Below are positions 8,731-16,828 of a DNA stretch of 64,000 nucleotides, piece by piece. Under the pieces are notes generated by a model that was not told the origin of the DNA, searched no databases, and saw nothing but the letters and a program-made list of their open reading frames with translations. The stretch spans positions 191,187 to 255,186 of the forward strand of contig JAFDVJ010000012.1 of the NCBI GenBank assembly GCA_018269075.1, read 5' to 3'. A program made the translations under genes and the position numbers. The stretch is from Acidobacteriota bacterium. GTDB lineage: Bacteria; Acidobacteriota; Blastocatellia; Pyrinomonadales; Pyrinomonadaceae. Positions within the stretch are counted from its first letter, which is position 1. Each line of letters begins with the position of its first letter.

Positions 8731-9055
8731 ACAAAAGGTTTGTGATGAAATTTTTCCTTTAACTGCAGGAAATCTTTTTCAAATAACTACTCAAATAACA
8801 AACCTCGTTTCGAAAAACGAATTGTTAGAATATCGCAACAACTTTTTTTTTGTCAAACGGCCTCGGGAAAATATTCACATAAAACGCGAATTTCGGAATT
8901 TCGGCCGGTTTTAGTAAAAATTTCGGGTCAATCGACGTTTTCTGCCGTCGAAAGGGCTTTATCGATTTTTTTGTGGGGAAAATACTGCTAATATGGTCAA
9001 TTGCCATCAAGCAGAAAATTTGTTTCGGCCGCGTGTTCGGCGGATGTTTTGAAGT
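8731..9055. other. AT-rich intergenic region between tRNA-Glu and the CHAT gene
   Basis: This 325-base stretch separates divergent transcription units and must hold the promoters of both. It is markedly AT-rich (poly-T tracts near 8846 and 8970). No convincing small gene is present; a 79-codon minus-strand frame here has no protein-like composition. GGCGGA near 9041 may serve as the ribosome site for the CHAT gene. Confidence 0.5.
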
Positions 9056-12000
9056 ATGCATCAAAAACCGACTATCTTTATCCTTTCGGCTCTGTTACTG
9101 ATCTTATCAAGCGCCCTCGCGTTCGGCCTCGAACCGACCGAAAGCGTGCCGCTCAGCCTCAACGCCCCGCTCACACGGGATTTTCGGAACGACGAGCGTC
9201 ACTCGTACACGGTCGACGCGCGCGCGAACGAAATCGTCGAAATCACCTGTGAACGAAAAGGCGTCGACATCGGTCTGGCGGCGTTCGCGCCGGACGGCGG
9301 AAAAATCGCCGTCTCGAACGCGCCCGCCGGTTTTTCCGGCTTCGACCGCCTGATTTTCCAAACCGAAAAAGCGGGCCGCTACCGCATCGAGATCGCTTCG
9401 CGGCGGCCGGGCGACATTCGCGGCGGCTATACGATCCTGCTCCGCGACGAACGCCCGGCCGACGAGCAGGACCGGACGCGCGCCGCCGCCGCCAAAGCGC
9501 TCGGCGAAGCGCGGGAAATTCTCTTCGGCGCGGAAAACCGGCTCGAAAAAGCGGCGCGCGCGCTCGAACGGGTCGAAACGGCGCGCGGTCTTTTCGAAAA
9601 AGCCGGCGACCGGACGGGCGTCGCCCACGCGCTCTTTCAGCTCGCCTTCATCAACGGCAGCGAGTTCGGCGACAAGACCAAAGCGCTCGGGCTCTACGAA
9701 AAGGCGCTCGAAGTCTGGTCGGAGCTCGACGACGAGGCCGGCAAAGCCGTTTGTCTGACGCATTTCGCCGACGAGCTGCGCGATTACGACAATCCGGCCC
9801 ACGACCGCGAATATTACACCGGCCGCAGTCTCGGCTATTTCAACGAGGCGCTCGCGCTCGTCCGAAAATTGAAAAGCGCGTCCGACGAGGCGATCGCGCT
9901 CTCGTTTTTGTGCCGCCAGTATAACGACACCAACAGCTTTCAGAAGGGCTTCGAGGCCTGCCGCGAGGCGCAGCGGCTCGAAACCAACGACAACCCGCTG
10001 ACCGATTACCGGATCTACACGAACCTCGCCTCGCTCTACAGCAATTCGGGCGACACCGACAATGCGCTGAAATACAACCGGATCGCGCTCGAACGGCTCG
10101 CGCTCGTCCGGGATTACCTGTCGCCGATGCGCTACGCCTTCGTCAAAAGCAATCTCGGCAGTCTGCTCGCGACGCGCAAAGAATTCAAGGCGGCCGAGGA
10201 CGAGCTGACCGAAGCGCTGAAAATCGCCGAAAGCATCCGGCGCACCGTCTATACCGGCTATATCAAAGTCCGCCTGAGCAGCGTCTATTTCGAGACCAAT
10301 CAATATCAGAAGGCGCTCGCTTACGCCCAAGCCGGGCTCGACGATTACCGGAAAGTCGATCCGGTCAAGCGCCAGGCGGCGCTCAACATCCTCGGCAAAA
10401 GCCAGTACGCGCTCGGCTTTATCGACGAAGCGCGGAAGTCGTTCGCCGAGGCGGTCGAAGTCAACCGCCAGACCGGCGACCATTATGCCGAAGCCGAGTC
10501 GCTTTTTAATCTGTCGAATCTCGAATATAAGAACGGCAATCTCGAAACGGCGCACCAGAACATCGATCAGGCGATCAAAAATCTGGAGATTCTCCGCGCT
10601 CAGCTGCTCGGAAAAAATCAGCGGACGTCCTTTCTCGCGATCCTGAAAAAATATTACGAGCTCGAAATCGAGATGCTCGTCCGGCTTTACGACCGGACGG
10701 GCGAAGCCGGCCTGCTCGACGCGGCGTGGCAGAAGCACGAAAAAATGCGCGCCCGGAGCCTGATGGAAAACCTGCTCGAAAGCGGTTTCAACCTGAGCGA
10801 GATCGCGCCGCCGGGCTTTTTCGATAAGGAGAAGAGTCTGCTCGAAGCGATCGCCGCCGCCGAGTTCAAGCGTGCCGAAGGCTTAAAGGCCAAAAACGCG
10901 GCGCTCCAGAAAGACGCCGAAAACGAGCTCCACCGGAATCTCGACGAATACCAGCTCCTGCAGGAAACCGTGCGCCGCAACAACCCGCGCTTTTCGGCGC
11001 TCAACCAGCCGGCCGATTTCACGATCGCCGACGCCGAAAAGATGCTCGACGGCGAGACCGCGATCATCGAATACGCGCTCGTCGAAAATCAGAGCTACGT
11101 CTGGGTGATCCGCAAAAACACTTTCTCGCTCGTCAAACTGCCTTCGGAAACGGCGATCAACCAGACCGCCCGCGATTTTTACAAGGCGCTGACCGACCGC
11201 GAGGCCAAAAACGACCAGACCGTCGTCGAAAAATCCCGCGCTCTGAGCCGGCTGATCCTGCAGCCGCTCGCGGGCGAGCTTCAAAACCTCAAGCGAATCA
11301 TCGTCATCAGCGACGAATCGCTGCAGCTCGTGCCGTTTTCGGCGCTGACGCTGGCCCCCGACGCCGAGTATAAACCGCTCGCCGAAACGACCGAGATCGT
11401 CAACGCGCCGTCGTTTTCGAGCCTCGCTTTTATGCGGGAAAACAAAACCGTCCGGCTGAAAATCCCGGATAAAACGCTGGCGATCTTCGCCGATCCGATC
11501 TTTCAGGACGACGACGAGCGGATCGCGCTCAACAAACCGAAAAATCCGCCGGCCCCCGTCAAAGTACCCGACAAGCTGGCGATGGCGCTCCGCGATTTCG
11601 GCCTCGAACGGCTCGCGCGGCTGCCGTTCAGCGGCTACGAAGCACGCGAGATCGAGAAATTCGCGCCCGAGCAGACCTATCTCGCGCTCGGCGCGAAGGC
11701 CTCGCGGCAGACCTTCCTGCGCGGCGATTTCAGCTCGTACCGGATGCTGCATTTCGCGACGCACGGCTTTCTGAACCAGCAAAACCCCGAATTGTCGGGC
11801 CTCGTGCTCTCGCTCTACGACGAAAACCGCCGGCCGCAGAACGGTTTTCTGCGGATGATCGATCTTTATTCGCTGCGGCTCAACGCCGATCTGGTGGTGC
11901 TGAGCGCGTGCCAGACGGGACTCGGTAAGGAAACCGACGGCGAAGGCATCGTCGGCCTGACGCGCGGCTTTATGTACGCCGGCGCGGCGGGCGTCGTGTC

Positions 12001-12187
12001 GAGCCTCTGGAAGGTCGAGGACGCGGCGACGGCCGAATTGATGAAGAATTTTTACCGGGCGATGCTCGTCAACAAAATGTCGCCGGCGGCGGCCCTGAGC
12101 TGGGCGCAGAACGAGCTGCGGAAAACCGCGAGATTTAAAAACCCGCGCTACTGGTCGGGCTTCACGCTCAACGGCGAAGGCCGTTAA
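9056..12187 (+). CDS. CHAT-domain protease-like protein with TPR repeats
   Basis: The 1043-residue protein begins with a signal peptide (ILSALLLILSSALAFG). Next comes a beta-rich domain at about 30-125 resembling bacterial pre-peptidase C-terminal domains. TPR repeats fill about 130-560, an alpha-helical or coiled-coil part spans about 590-670, and a C-terminal CHAT domain covers about 680-1043. CHAT domains belong to the caspase/separase clan. The two catalytic residues are present: His903 in HFATHGF and Cys952 in LSACQTG, followed by the conserved GLTRGFMYAGAAGVVSSLW segment. The export signal places the protease outside the cytoplasm. It converges on an ECF sigma/anti-sigma-like pair on the opposite strand, an arrangement suggesting a shared signalling role. 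The substrate is unknown. Confidence 0.85.
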   Translation: MHQKPTIFILSALLLILSSALAFGLEPTESVPLSLNAPLTRDFRNDERHSYTVDARANEIVEITCERKGVDIGLAAFAPDGGKIAVSNAPAGFSGFDRLIFQTEKAGRYRIEIASRRPGDIRGGYTILLRDERPADEQDRTRAAAAKALGEAREILFGAENRLEKAARALERVETARGLFEKAGDRTGVAHALFQLAFINGSEFGDKTKALGLYEKALEVWSELDDEAGKAVCLTHFADELRDYDNPAHDREYYTGRSLGYFNEALALVRKLKSASDEAIALSFLCRQYNDTNSFQKGFEACREAQRLETNDNPLTDYRIYTNLASLYSNSGDTDNALKYNRIALERLALVRDYLSPMRYAFVKSNLGSLLATRKEFKAAEDELTEALKIAESIRRTVYTGYIKVRLSSVYFETNQYQKALAYAQAGLDDYRKVDPVKRQAALNILGKSQYALGFIDEARKSFAEAVEVNRQTGDHYAEAESLFNLSNLEYKNGNLETAHQNIDQAIKNLEILRAQLLGKNQRTSFLAILKKYYELEIEMLVRLYDRTGEAGLLDAAWQKHEKMRARSLMENLLESGFNLSEIAPPGFFDKEKSLLEAIAAAEFKRAEGLKAKNAALQKDAENELHRNLDEYQLLQETVRRNNPRFSALNQPADFTIADAEKMLDGETAIIEYALVENQSYVWVIRKNTFSLVKLPSETAINQTARDFYKALTDREAKNDQTVVEKSRALSRLILQPLAGELQNLKRIIVISDESLQLVPFSALTLAPDAEYKPLAETTEIVNAPSFSSLAFMRENKTVRLKIPDKTLAIFADPIFQDDDERIALNKPKNPPAPVKVPDKLAMALRDFGLERLARLPFSGYEAREIEKFAPEQTYLALGAKASRQTFLRGDFSSYRMLHFATHGFLNQQNPELSGLVLSLYDENRRPQNGFLRMIDLYSLRLNADLVVLSACQTGLGKETDGEGIVGLTRGFMYAGAAGVVSSLWKVEDAATAELMKNFYRAMLVNKMSPAAALSWAQNELRKTARFKNPRYWSGFTLNGEGR

Positions 12188-12282
12188 AGCAAATTTCAGA
12201 TAAATGTTCGGGAAATACCTTCAGTCCGGTCGCGCGGTTTCACACCATTGAAACGCGGCGGCCGGACGGACGCCGTCCATCT

Positions 12283-13248
12283 TTAGCGGCGGACGCGAAA
12301 GCTGTATTCGGAGACGGATTCGAAGTCCGACCGGGCGTTTTGACCGTCGAGGAGAATCAGATAAGTGCGGTTTTCGAGCTTATCGGCGGCGATCGTCAGT
12401 TCGAGCGTCCGCGTCGCCGGCACGGCCAGCACCTCGTCGCCGTCGGCCGTCTTCAAAACGATCCGGTAAACTTCGTACTTCGCGGCATCTTTGGGCAGCG
12501 TCAGCTGCAGTTTGACGTTCTTCAGGTTCGGGAGGATATTGATGAACTGCTCGCCCTCGTCGCGCAGCATTCCGGGCGCAAGCCGGAAATCGGCGGTCGC
12601 CGGCGGATTCGCGCCGGCGCTTTTCGGCGTCGAGACGGGTTTTACTTCGGTCGGGATTTTCGGCTGGACGTTGGCGGCGGCCCTGTTGGAGTCGCGGACC
12701 GGAACCGCCGAATTGGCGGCCGGGCCGGTTTGCGCGGGGTTTTGATCGGCTTCGGATCTGACGACGCCCGGTCTTTCGATCTTGACCGGCTCGGTTTTGT
12801 CGCGAACCTCGGCGACGTCGTTTCGATCGACGCTATAGAAAAACACGAAAAAGACGAGGCCGAACCCGAGCAGCAATAGGGCGAGTCCCGAAAACACGAG
12901 CTGAAAACGATAGCGTCGATTGAATATCGACTGCCAGAACGAACCGCCCGCCACCGCGCCGGCCGCGCCTTTCGCGCGCCGTTCGTCCGCCACCCGCCAG
13001 AGGCTTTCGGCGATCGCCAGCCGGCGCGCCCGCGCTTCGGTGATCAGATAATTCGTTTCGAACAAAGCGGCGTCCGCTTCGGTGAGATTGCCCCGCAGAT
13101 AATCGTCGATCAGTTCCCTTTCGCTCAACTGCGCCGCGGCTTCCATTTCGGCATCCGAGGCGCAGGAGATTTCGAAATTTTCCGCTTCCGTTTCCGGCAG
13201 TTTGCCGAGAAAATAAGCCCTTGATTGTTCGTCATTGACAAGGTTCAT
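12283..13248 (-). CDS. Single-pass membrane protein, anti-sigma-factor-like
   Basis: The 321-residue protein has a helical cytosolic N-terminus (about 1-105), one membrane helix (about 115-137, LVFSGLALLLLGFGLVFFVFF), an extracytoplasmic proline/alanine-rich linker (about 150-215) and a C-terminal beta-type domain ending in FRVRR. The N-terminus has repeated acidic helices (SERELIDDYLRGNLTEADAALFE) as in zinc-free anti-sigma proteins; the zinc-binding HxxxCxxC motif is absent. It lies 66 bases after the sigma factor gene on the same strand, the usual order for a sigma factor and its membrane regulator. GAGGGG precedes the ATG. The anti-sigma role is inferred from position and topology, not from a recognised family. 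Confidence 0.6.
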   Translation of the reverse strand: MNLVNDEQSRAYFLGKLPETEAENFEISCASDAEMEAAAQLSERELIDDYLRGNLTEADAALFETNYLITEARARRLAIAESLWRVADERRAKGAAGAVAGGSFWQSIFNRRYRFQLVFSGLALLLLGFGLVFFVFFYSVDRNDVAEVRDKTEPVKIERPGVVRSEADQNPAQTGPAANSAVPVRDSNRAAANVQPKIPTEVKPVSTPKSAGANPPATADFRLAPGMLRDEGEQFINILPNLKNVKLQLTLPKDAAKYEVYRIVLKTADGDEVLAVPATRTLELTIAADKLENRTYLILLDGQNARSDFESVSEYSFRVRR

Positions 13249-13314
13249 AGTTGGCCCCTCTATATAATACGTGCAGTTTTTCGGTCAAAAATCACGAAAA
13301 CCGGGAATTTTTTT

Positions 13315-13866
13315 CTACTTTTTTTTGTCGACGCAGTCTTCCAGACGCTTTCTGATGCGCGAAACTCTGTTTCTCAGAACATTTAGCGAAACTTTTTGCT
13401 TTTTTGCGAGCGCCTGTCGATGCTCGTAAAGCTGATCGGCCGGCAGGTCCTCGTAGTATCTCGTCAGCAGTTCCTGCTCGTCTTCGTACAAGCCGTCGAA
13501 GCAGCGCCGCAGCGGTTCGAGGTAGGTCGTGTCGTTCGTCCGGCGGGTCTGACCGCTCTTCTCGTAGAACTTGACGACCGCCCGGCCCTCGACGCGGGAC
13601 GCGCGCAGTATTTCCCGGAAAACGTTTTTGGCGACGCCGAAGGCGTATTTCGTCAGATCGGCGATCTCCTCCGCCTGACGGACTTTTTCCGCCAGCCGGT
13701 CGAGCGTCAGATCGGCCGCGTCGTCGGCTTCCGAAAGCCCTTTGATCCGAAAATACCGGACCAGTTTTTCGCGGAGTTCCGTATACGCGCGGGCGGCCTC
13801 CTCTTCGTTGGAAGAAAAGCGTTTCAGCAGCCCGGATAAAGAATCTGAGGTTAAAGAATTCGGCAT
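13315..13866 (-). CDS. ECF-type RNA polymerase sigma factor
   Basis: The 183-residue protein has sigma-70 region 2 features in the first half (RYFRIKGLSEADDAADLTLDRLAEKV, then YAFGVAKNVFREILR) and a region-4-like helix-turn-helix at the end (LAKKQKVSLNVLRNRVSRIRKRLEDC). The size fits an ECF sigma factor with no extra domains. The region 4 spacing is somewhat unusual (AKKQKVSLNVLRNRV instead of the common GxSxxxVKxRLxRAR), so it may belong to a divergent acidobacterial ECF group. It is followed by the membrane anti-sigma-like gene, and the CHAT gene converges on this pair. It diverges from polA across 123 bases that hold both promoters. Confidence 0.8.
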   Translation of the reverse strand: MPNSLTSDSLSGLLKRFSSNEEEAARAYTELREKLVRYFRIKGLSEADDAADLTLDRLAEKVRQAEEIADLTKYAFGVAKNVFREILRASRVEGRAVVKFYEKSGQTRRTNDTTYLEPLRRCFDGLYEDEQELLTRYYEDLPADQLYEHRQALAKKQKVSLNVLRNRVSRIRKRLEDCVDKKK

Positions 13867-13989
13867 AAACCAGCTAAAACAATGCCCCGAAAAAAAATTA
13901 CCGCATAATTATATCTTTTATTTGGCTTTCGGCAACTTTCGACGCCGGTCACTTGTCACGGTTTCGGACATTTTTTATCATCGAACCAA

Positions 13990-16713
13990 ATGTCAAAAGA
14001 AAACGAATCCAAACCCGAACGCGTATTTCTGATCGATACGATGTCGCATATCTTCCGCGCCTTTTTCGCACCGATGGGCGCGCGGCAGGAACCGCTCCGC
14101 AACTCCAAAGGCCAGGTCACGCAGGCCGTTTTCGTCTTCACGAATATGCTGCGCAAGCTGCTTGCCGACGAAAAGCCCGACTACATCGCGGCCGTTTTCG
14201 ATTCGCCCGAAAAGACCTTTCGCCACGATTCGTTCGCCGATTACAAGGCCAACCGCGCCGAGATGCCCGAGGATCTCTCCGCGCAGATGCCCTACATCGT
14301 CCGCGTCTGCGAAGCCTTCAACATCCGGATTTTGCGCGAGCCGGGGTACGAAGCCGATGATATTATCGGCACGCTCGCGCAGAAAGTTGCCGAAAAAGGA
14401 ATGCAGGCCGTGATCGTCTCGAACGACAAGGATCTGTGCCAGCTCGTCCGCGATCCGCTGATCGTCTGTATGCGCCAGAACTCGCAGAACGTCAAACGCA
14501 AGACGCCCGCGCCGCCGGTCGAATACTGCGACGAGGAATGGGTCAAGAACAAATTCGGCGTGCCGCCCGCGCAGATCATCGATCTGCTCGGCCTGATGGG
14601 CGATTCGATCGACAATATTCCCGGCGCGCCGGGCATCGGCGAGAAGGGCGCGCTCAAGCTCGTCACCGAGTTCGGCTCGGCCGAGGGCGCGATGGCGAAC
14701 GCCGACAAGGTGACGCACAAGACCTACCGCGAATCCTTGCAGAACAATCAGGAGATCATCCGCCAGTCGGTCGAGCTCGCGACGATCCACACGACGATGC
14801 CGATCGAGCTCGATCTCGAACGGCTCAAGCACCGCGATCCCGACCGCAAGCTCGCCTACACGCTCTTCCGCGAGCTCGAATTCACGGCGCTGACGCGCGA
14901 GTTCGCCGACACGATGCCGCTCTTCGCCGGTCTCGACGACGGCCCGTCGCCGCAGACGACGCGCAATTATCACCTGATCCGGACGCGCGCCGAGCTCGAC
15001 CGGCTCGTCCGCCGGCTCTGGGAAACCGAATACTGGTCGTTCGACGTCGACAGCTCGAATTCGCCGCCGAAAGCGAGCAGCTTCGACAAGCTGCCGCCGC
15101 TCGGGATCGCGATCGCGACCGCCGCCGGCGCGTCGTACTACGTCGATCTCGAAAATTTCGAGGACGACCGCGAAGGCACGATCGGCTCGCTGCGCGATAT
15201 TCTGTCGAACGGCTTTCTCGAAAAAGTGTCCTACGATCTGAAGACGAACCTCGCCGTCCTCGACCGGCTCGGCATTATGCCCGAAGCCGTCAAGGACGAC
15301 GTCTGCATCGCGTCATACCTGATCGATTCCGGCCGCAAGAACGATCTCGACTCGCTCGCGCAGGTGCAGCTCGGCGCGGACATCGTCATCGAGCCGCCCG
15401 AAGGCTGGACCGAATCGCAGTACCGGACGGCCGAGCGCGCCGATTTCACGGTTCAGCTCGCGCCGATGTTCCGGAAAAAGATCGAGGAGGACGGGCTCGA
15501 AAAGGTCTACGCGGAAATCGAGATGCCGCTGATCCGGCTGCTCTTTGATATCGAGATGGCCGGGATGAAGGTCGACGTCGAGGCGCTCCGCGGCTTTTCG
15601 GATTTCGTCTCGACCGAGCTCGACACGCTGCGCGAAAAGATCTACGCGCTCGCCGGCCGCGAGTTTAAGATCAATTCGCCGAAACAGGTCGGCGAGGTGC
15701 TTCAGGAACTGAACATCGACACCGGCCGCAAGACCGCGACCGGCCAGATCTCGACGAGCAAGGACATCCTGACCGAGCTCGCCCAGAATTACGAGATCGC
15801 GCAGCTGATCATCGACTACCGCGAGCTCGACAAGCTCAAGGCGACCTATTCCGACGTGCTGCCGACGCTGATCGCCGCCGACGGCCGGATCCACGGCAAG
15901 CTCAACCAGACGATCGCCGCGACCGGCCGGCTCTCGTCGACCGACCCGAACCTTCAGAACATCCCGGTCCGCACCGAGCTCGGCCAGCAGATTCGCCGCG
16001 CGTTCATTCCCGAAGAGGGCAAAAAGCTGATCTCGGCCGATTACTCGCAGCTCGAACTGAGACTTTTGGCCTACGTCACGCGCGACGAACGGATGCTCGA
16101 AGCCTTTAAGAACAATGAGGACATCCACGCACAGACGGCGCGGCTCGTCTTCGGCGCGCAGACCGACACCGAGCTGAAGATCGCGCGCCGGCAGGCGAAG
16201 ATCGTCAATTTCGCGATCGCCTATGCGGTCGAGGCGTTCGGGCTCTCGCAGCGCGTCGGGCTGACGCGGGCCGAGGCGAAAAAGGTCATCGAGGATTATT
16301 ACGAAACCTACAAGGGCGTCAAGAAGTTTATGGACGAAACGCCCGAAGTCGCGCGCGAAAAGGGCTTCGTGACGTCGATCTTCGGCCGCCGCCGCTATTT
16401 CCCGTCGATCAACGACCGCAATTTCTCGGTCCGTTCGCGGGCCGAACGCGAGGCGATCAATATGCCGCTGCAGGGCAGCGCGTCGGACATCGTCAAGCTC
16501 GCGATGCTCAAGGTCGACGCCGCGCTCCGCCGCGAAAACCTCGAAACGCGGATGATTATGCAGATCCACGACGAGCTGCTCTTCGAAGCCCCCGAAGCGG
16601 AAGTCGAAAAAGCGATCCCGCTCATCAAACAGGCGATGGAAACCGCCGTCGAGCTCGACGTCCCCTTAACGGTCGAGATCGGCGCCGGCGACAACTGGAT
16701 GAATGTCAAGTGA
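13990..16713 (+). CDS. polA: DNA polymerase I
   Basis: The 907-residue enzyme removes RNA primers and fills gaps in repair. Residues 1-300 form the 5'-3' exonuclease/flap domain (EADDIIGTLAQK, VSNDKDL, GAPGIGEKGALKL). Residues 340-490 form a 3'-5' exonuclease-type domain, and the rest is the family A polymerase: motif A ISADYSQLELR, motif B RRQAKIVNFAIAYAV, motif C MQIHDELLFE. Two proofreading residues are altered. The DxE motif reads D352-V-D354, and the position of E. coli Asp424 is Asn420 (KTN); Asp437 is kept. Proofreading is therefore probably weak or lost, as in several other bacterial Pol I enzymes. Motif B has Ala where NFG and YG glycines are common. The stop codon TGA is also the first bases of the repeat element at 16711. 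Confidence 0.95.
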   Translation: MSKENESKPERVFLIDTMSHIFRAFFAPMGARQEPLRNSKGQVTQAVFVFTNMLRKLLADEKPDYIAAVFDSPEKTFRHDSFADYKANRAEMPEDLSAQMPYIVRVCEAFNIRILREPGYEADDIIGTLAQKVAEKGMQAVIVSNDKDLCQLVRDPLIVCMRQNSQNVKRKTPAPPVEYCDEEWVKNKFGVPPAQIIDLLGLMGDSIDNIPGAPGIGEKGALKLVTEFGSAEGAMANADKVTHKTYRESLQNNQEIIRQSVELATIHTTMPIELDLERLKHRDPDRKLAYTLFRELEFTALTREFADTMPLFAGLDDGPSPQTTRNYHLIRTRAELDRLVRRLWETEYWSFDVDSSNSPPKASSFDKLPPLGIAIATAAGASYYVDLENFEDDREGTIGSLRDILSNGFLEKVSYDLKTNLAVLDRLGIMPEAVKDDVCIASYLIDSGRKNDLDSLAQVQLGADIVIEPPEGWTESQYRTAERADFTVQLAPMFRKKIEEDGLEKVYAEIEMPLIRLLFDIEMAGMKVDVEALRGFSDFVSTELDTLREKIYALAGREFKINSPKQVGEVLQELNIDTGRKTATGQISTSKDILTELAQNYEIAQLIIDYRELDKLKATYSDVLPTLIAADGRIHGKLNQTIAATGRLSSTDPNLQNIPVRTELGQQIRRAFIPEEGKKLISADYSQLELRLLAYVTRDERMLEAFKNNEDIHAQTARLVFGAQTDTELKIARRQAKIVNFAIAYAVEAFGLSQRVGLTRAEAKKVIEDYYETYKGVKKFMDETPEVAREKGFVTSIFGRRRYFPSINDRNFSVRSRAEREAINMPLQGSASDIVKLAMLKVDAALRRENLETRMIMQIHDELLFEAPEAEVEKAIPLIKQAMETAVELDVPLTVEIGAGDNWMNVK

Positions 16714-16828
16714 TTTCGGATTGCGGATTTCGGATTTCGGATTTGCTTCTAATCGACGGCTATCCGCTTTAACTGGAACTTCCGAACTGGAGACCAATCC
16801 GAAATCCGAAATCCGAAATCCGAAATCA
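16711..16828. repeat. Inverted tandem-heptamer element between polA and the kinase gene
   Basis: The left arm is TGATTTCGG followed by GATTTCG-type 7-mers (to about 16745). A 50-base spacer follows, then the inverted arm AATCCGAAATCC... (16796-16828). Each arm begins, read towards the spacer, with TGATTTCGG, and each TGA is used as a stop codon: polA ends at 16711-16713 and the kinase gene ends at 16826-16828 on the other strand. The arms could form a hairpin of about 30 bp in transcripts from either side and may act as a bidirectional terminator. Confidence 0.85.
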
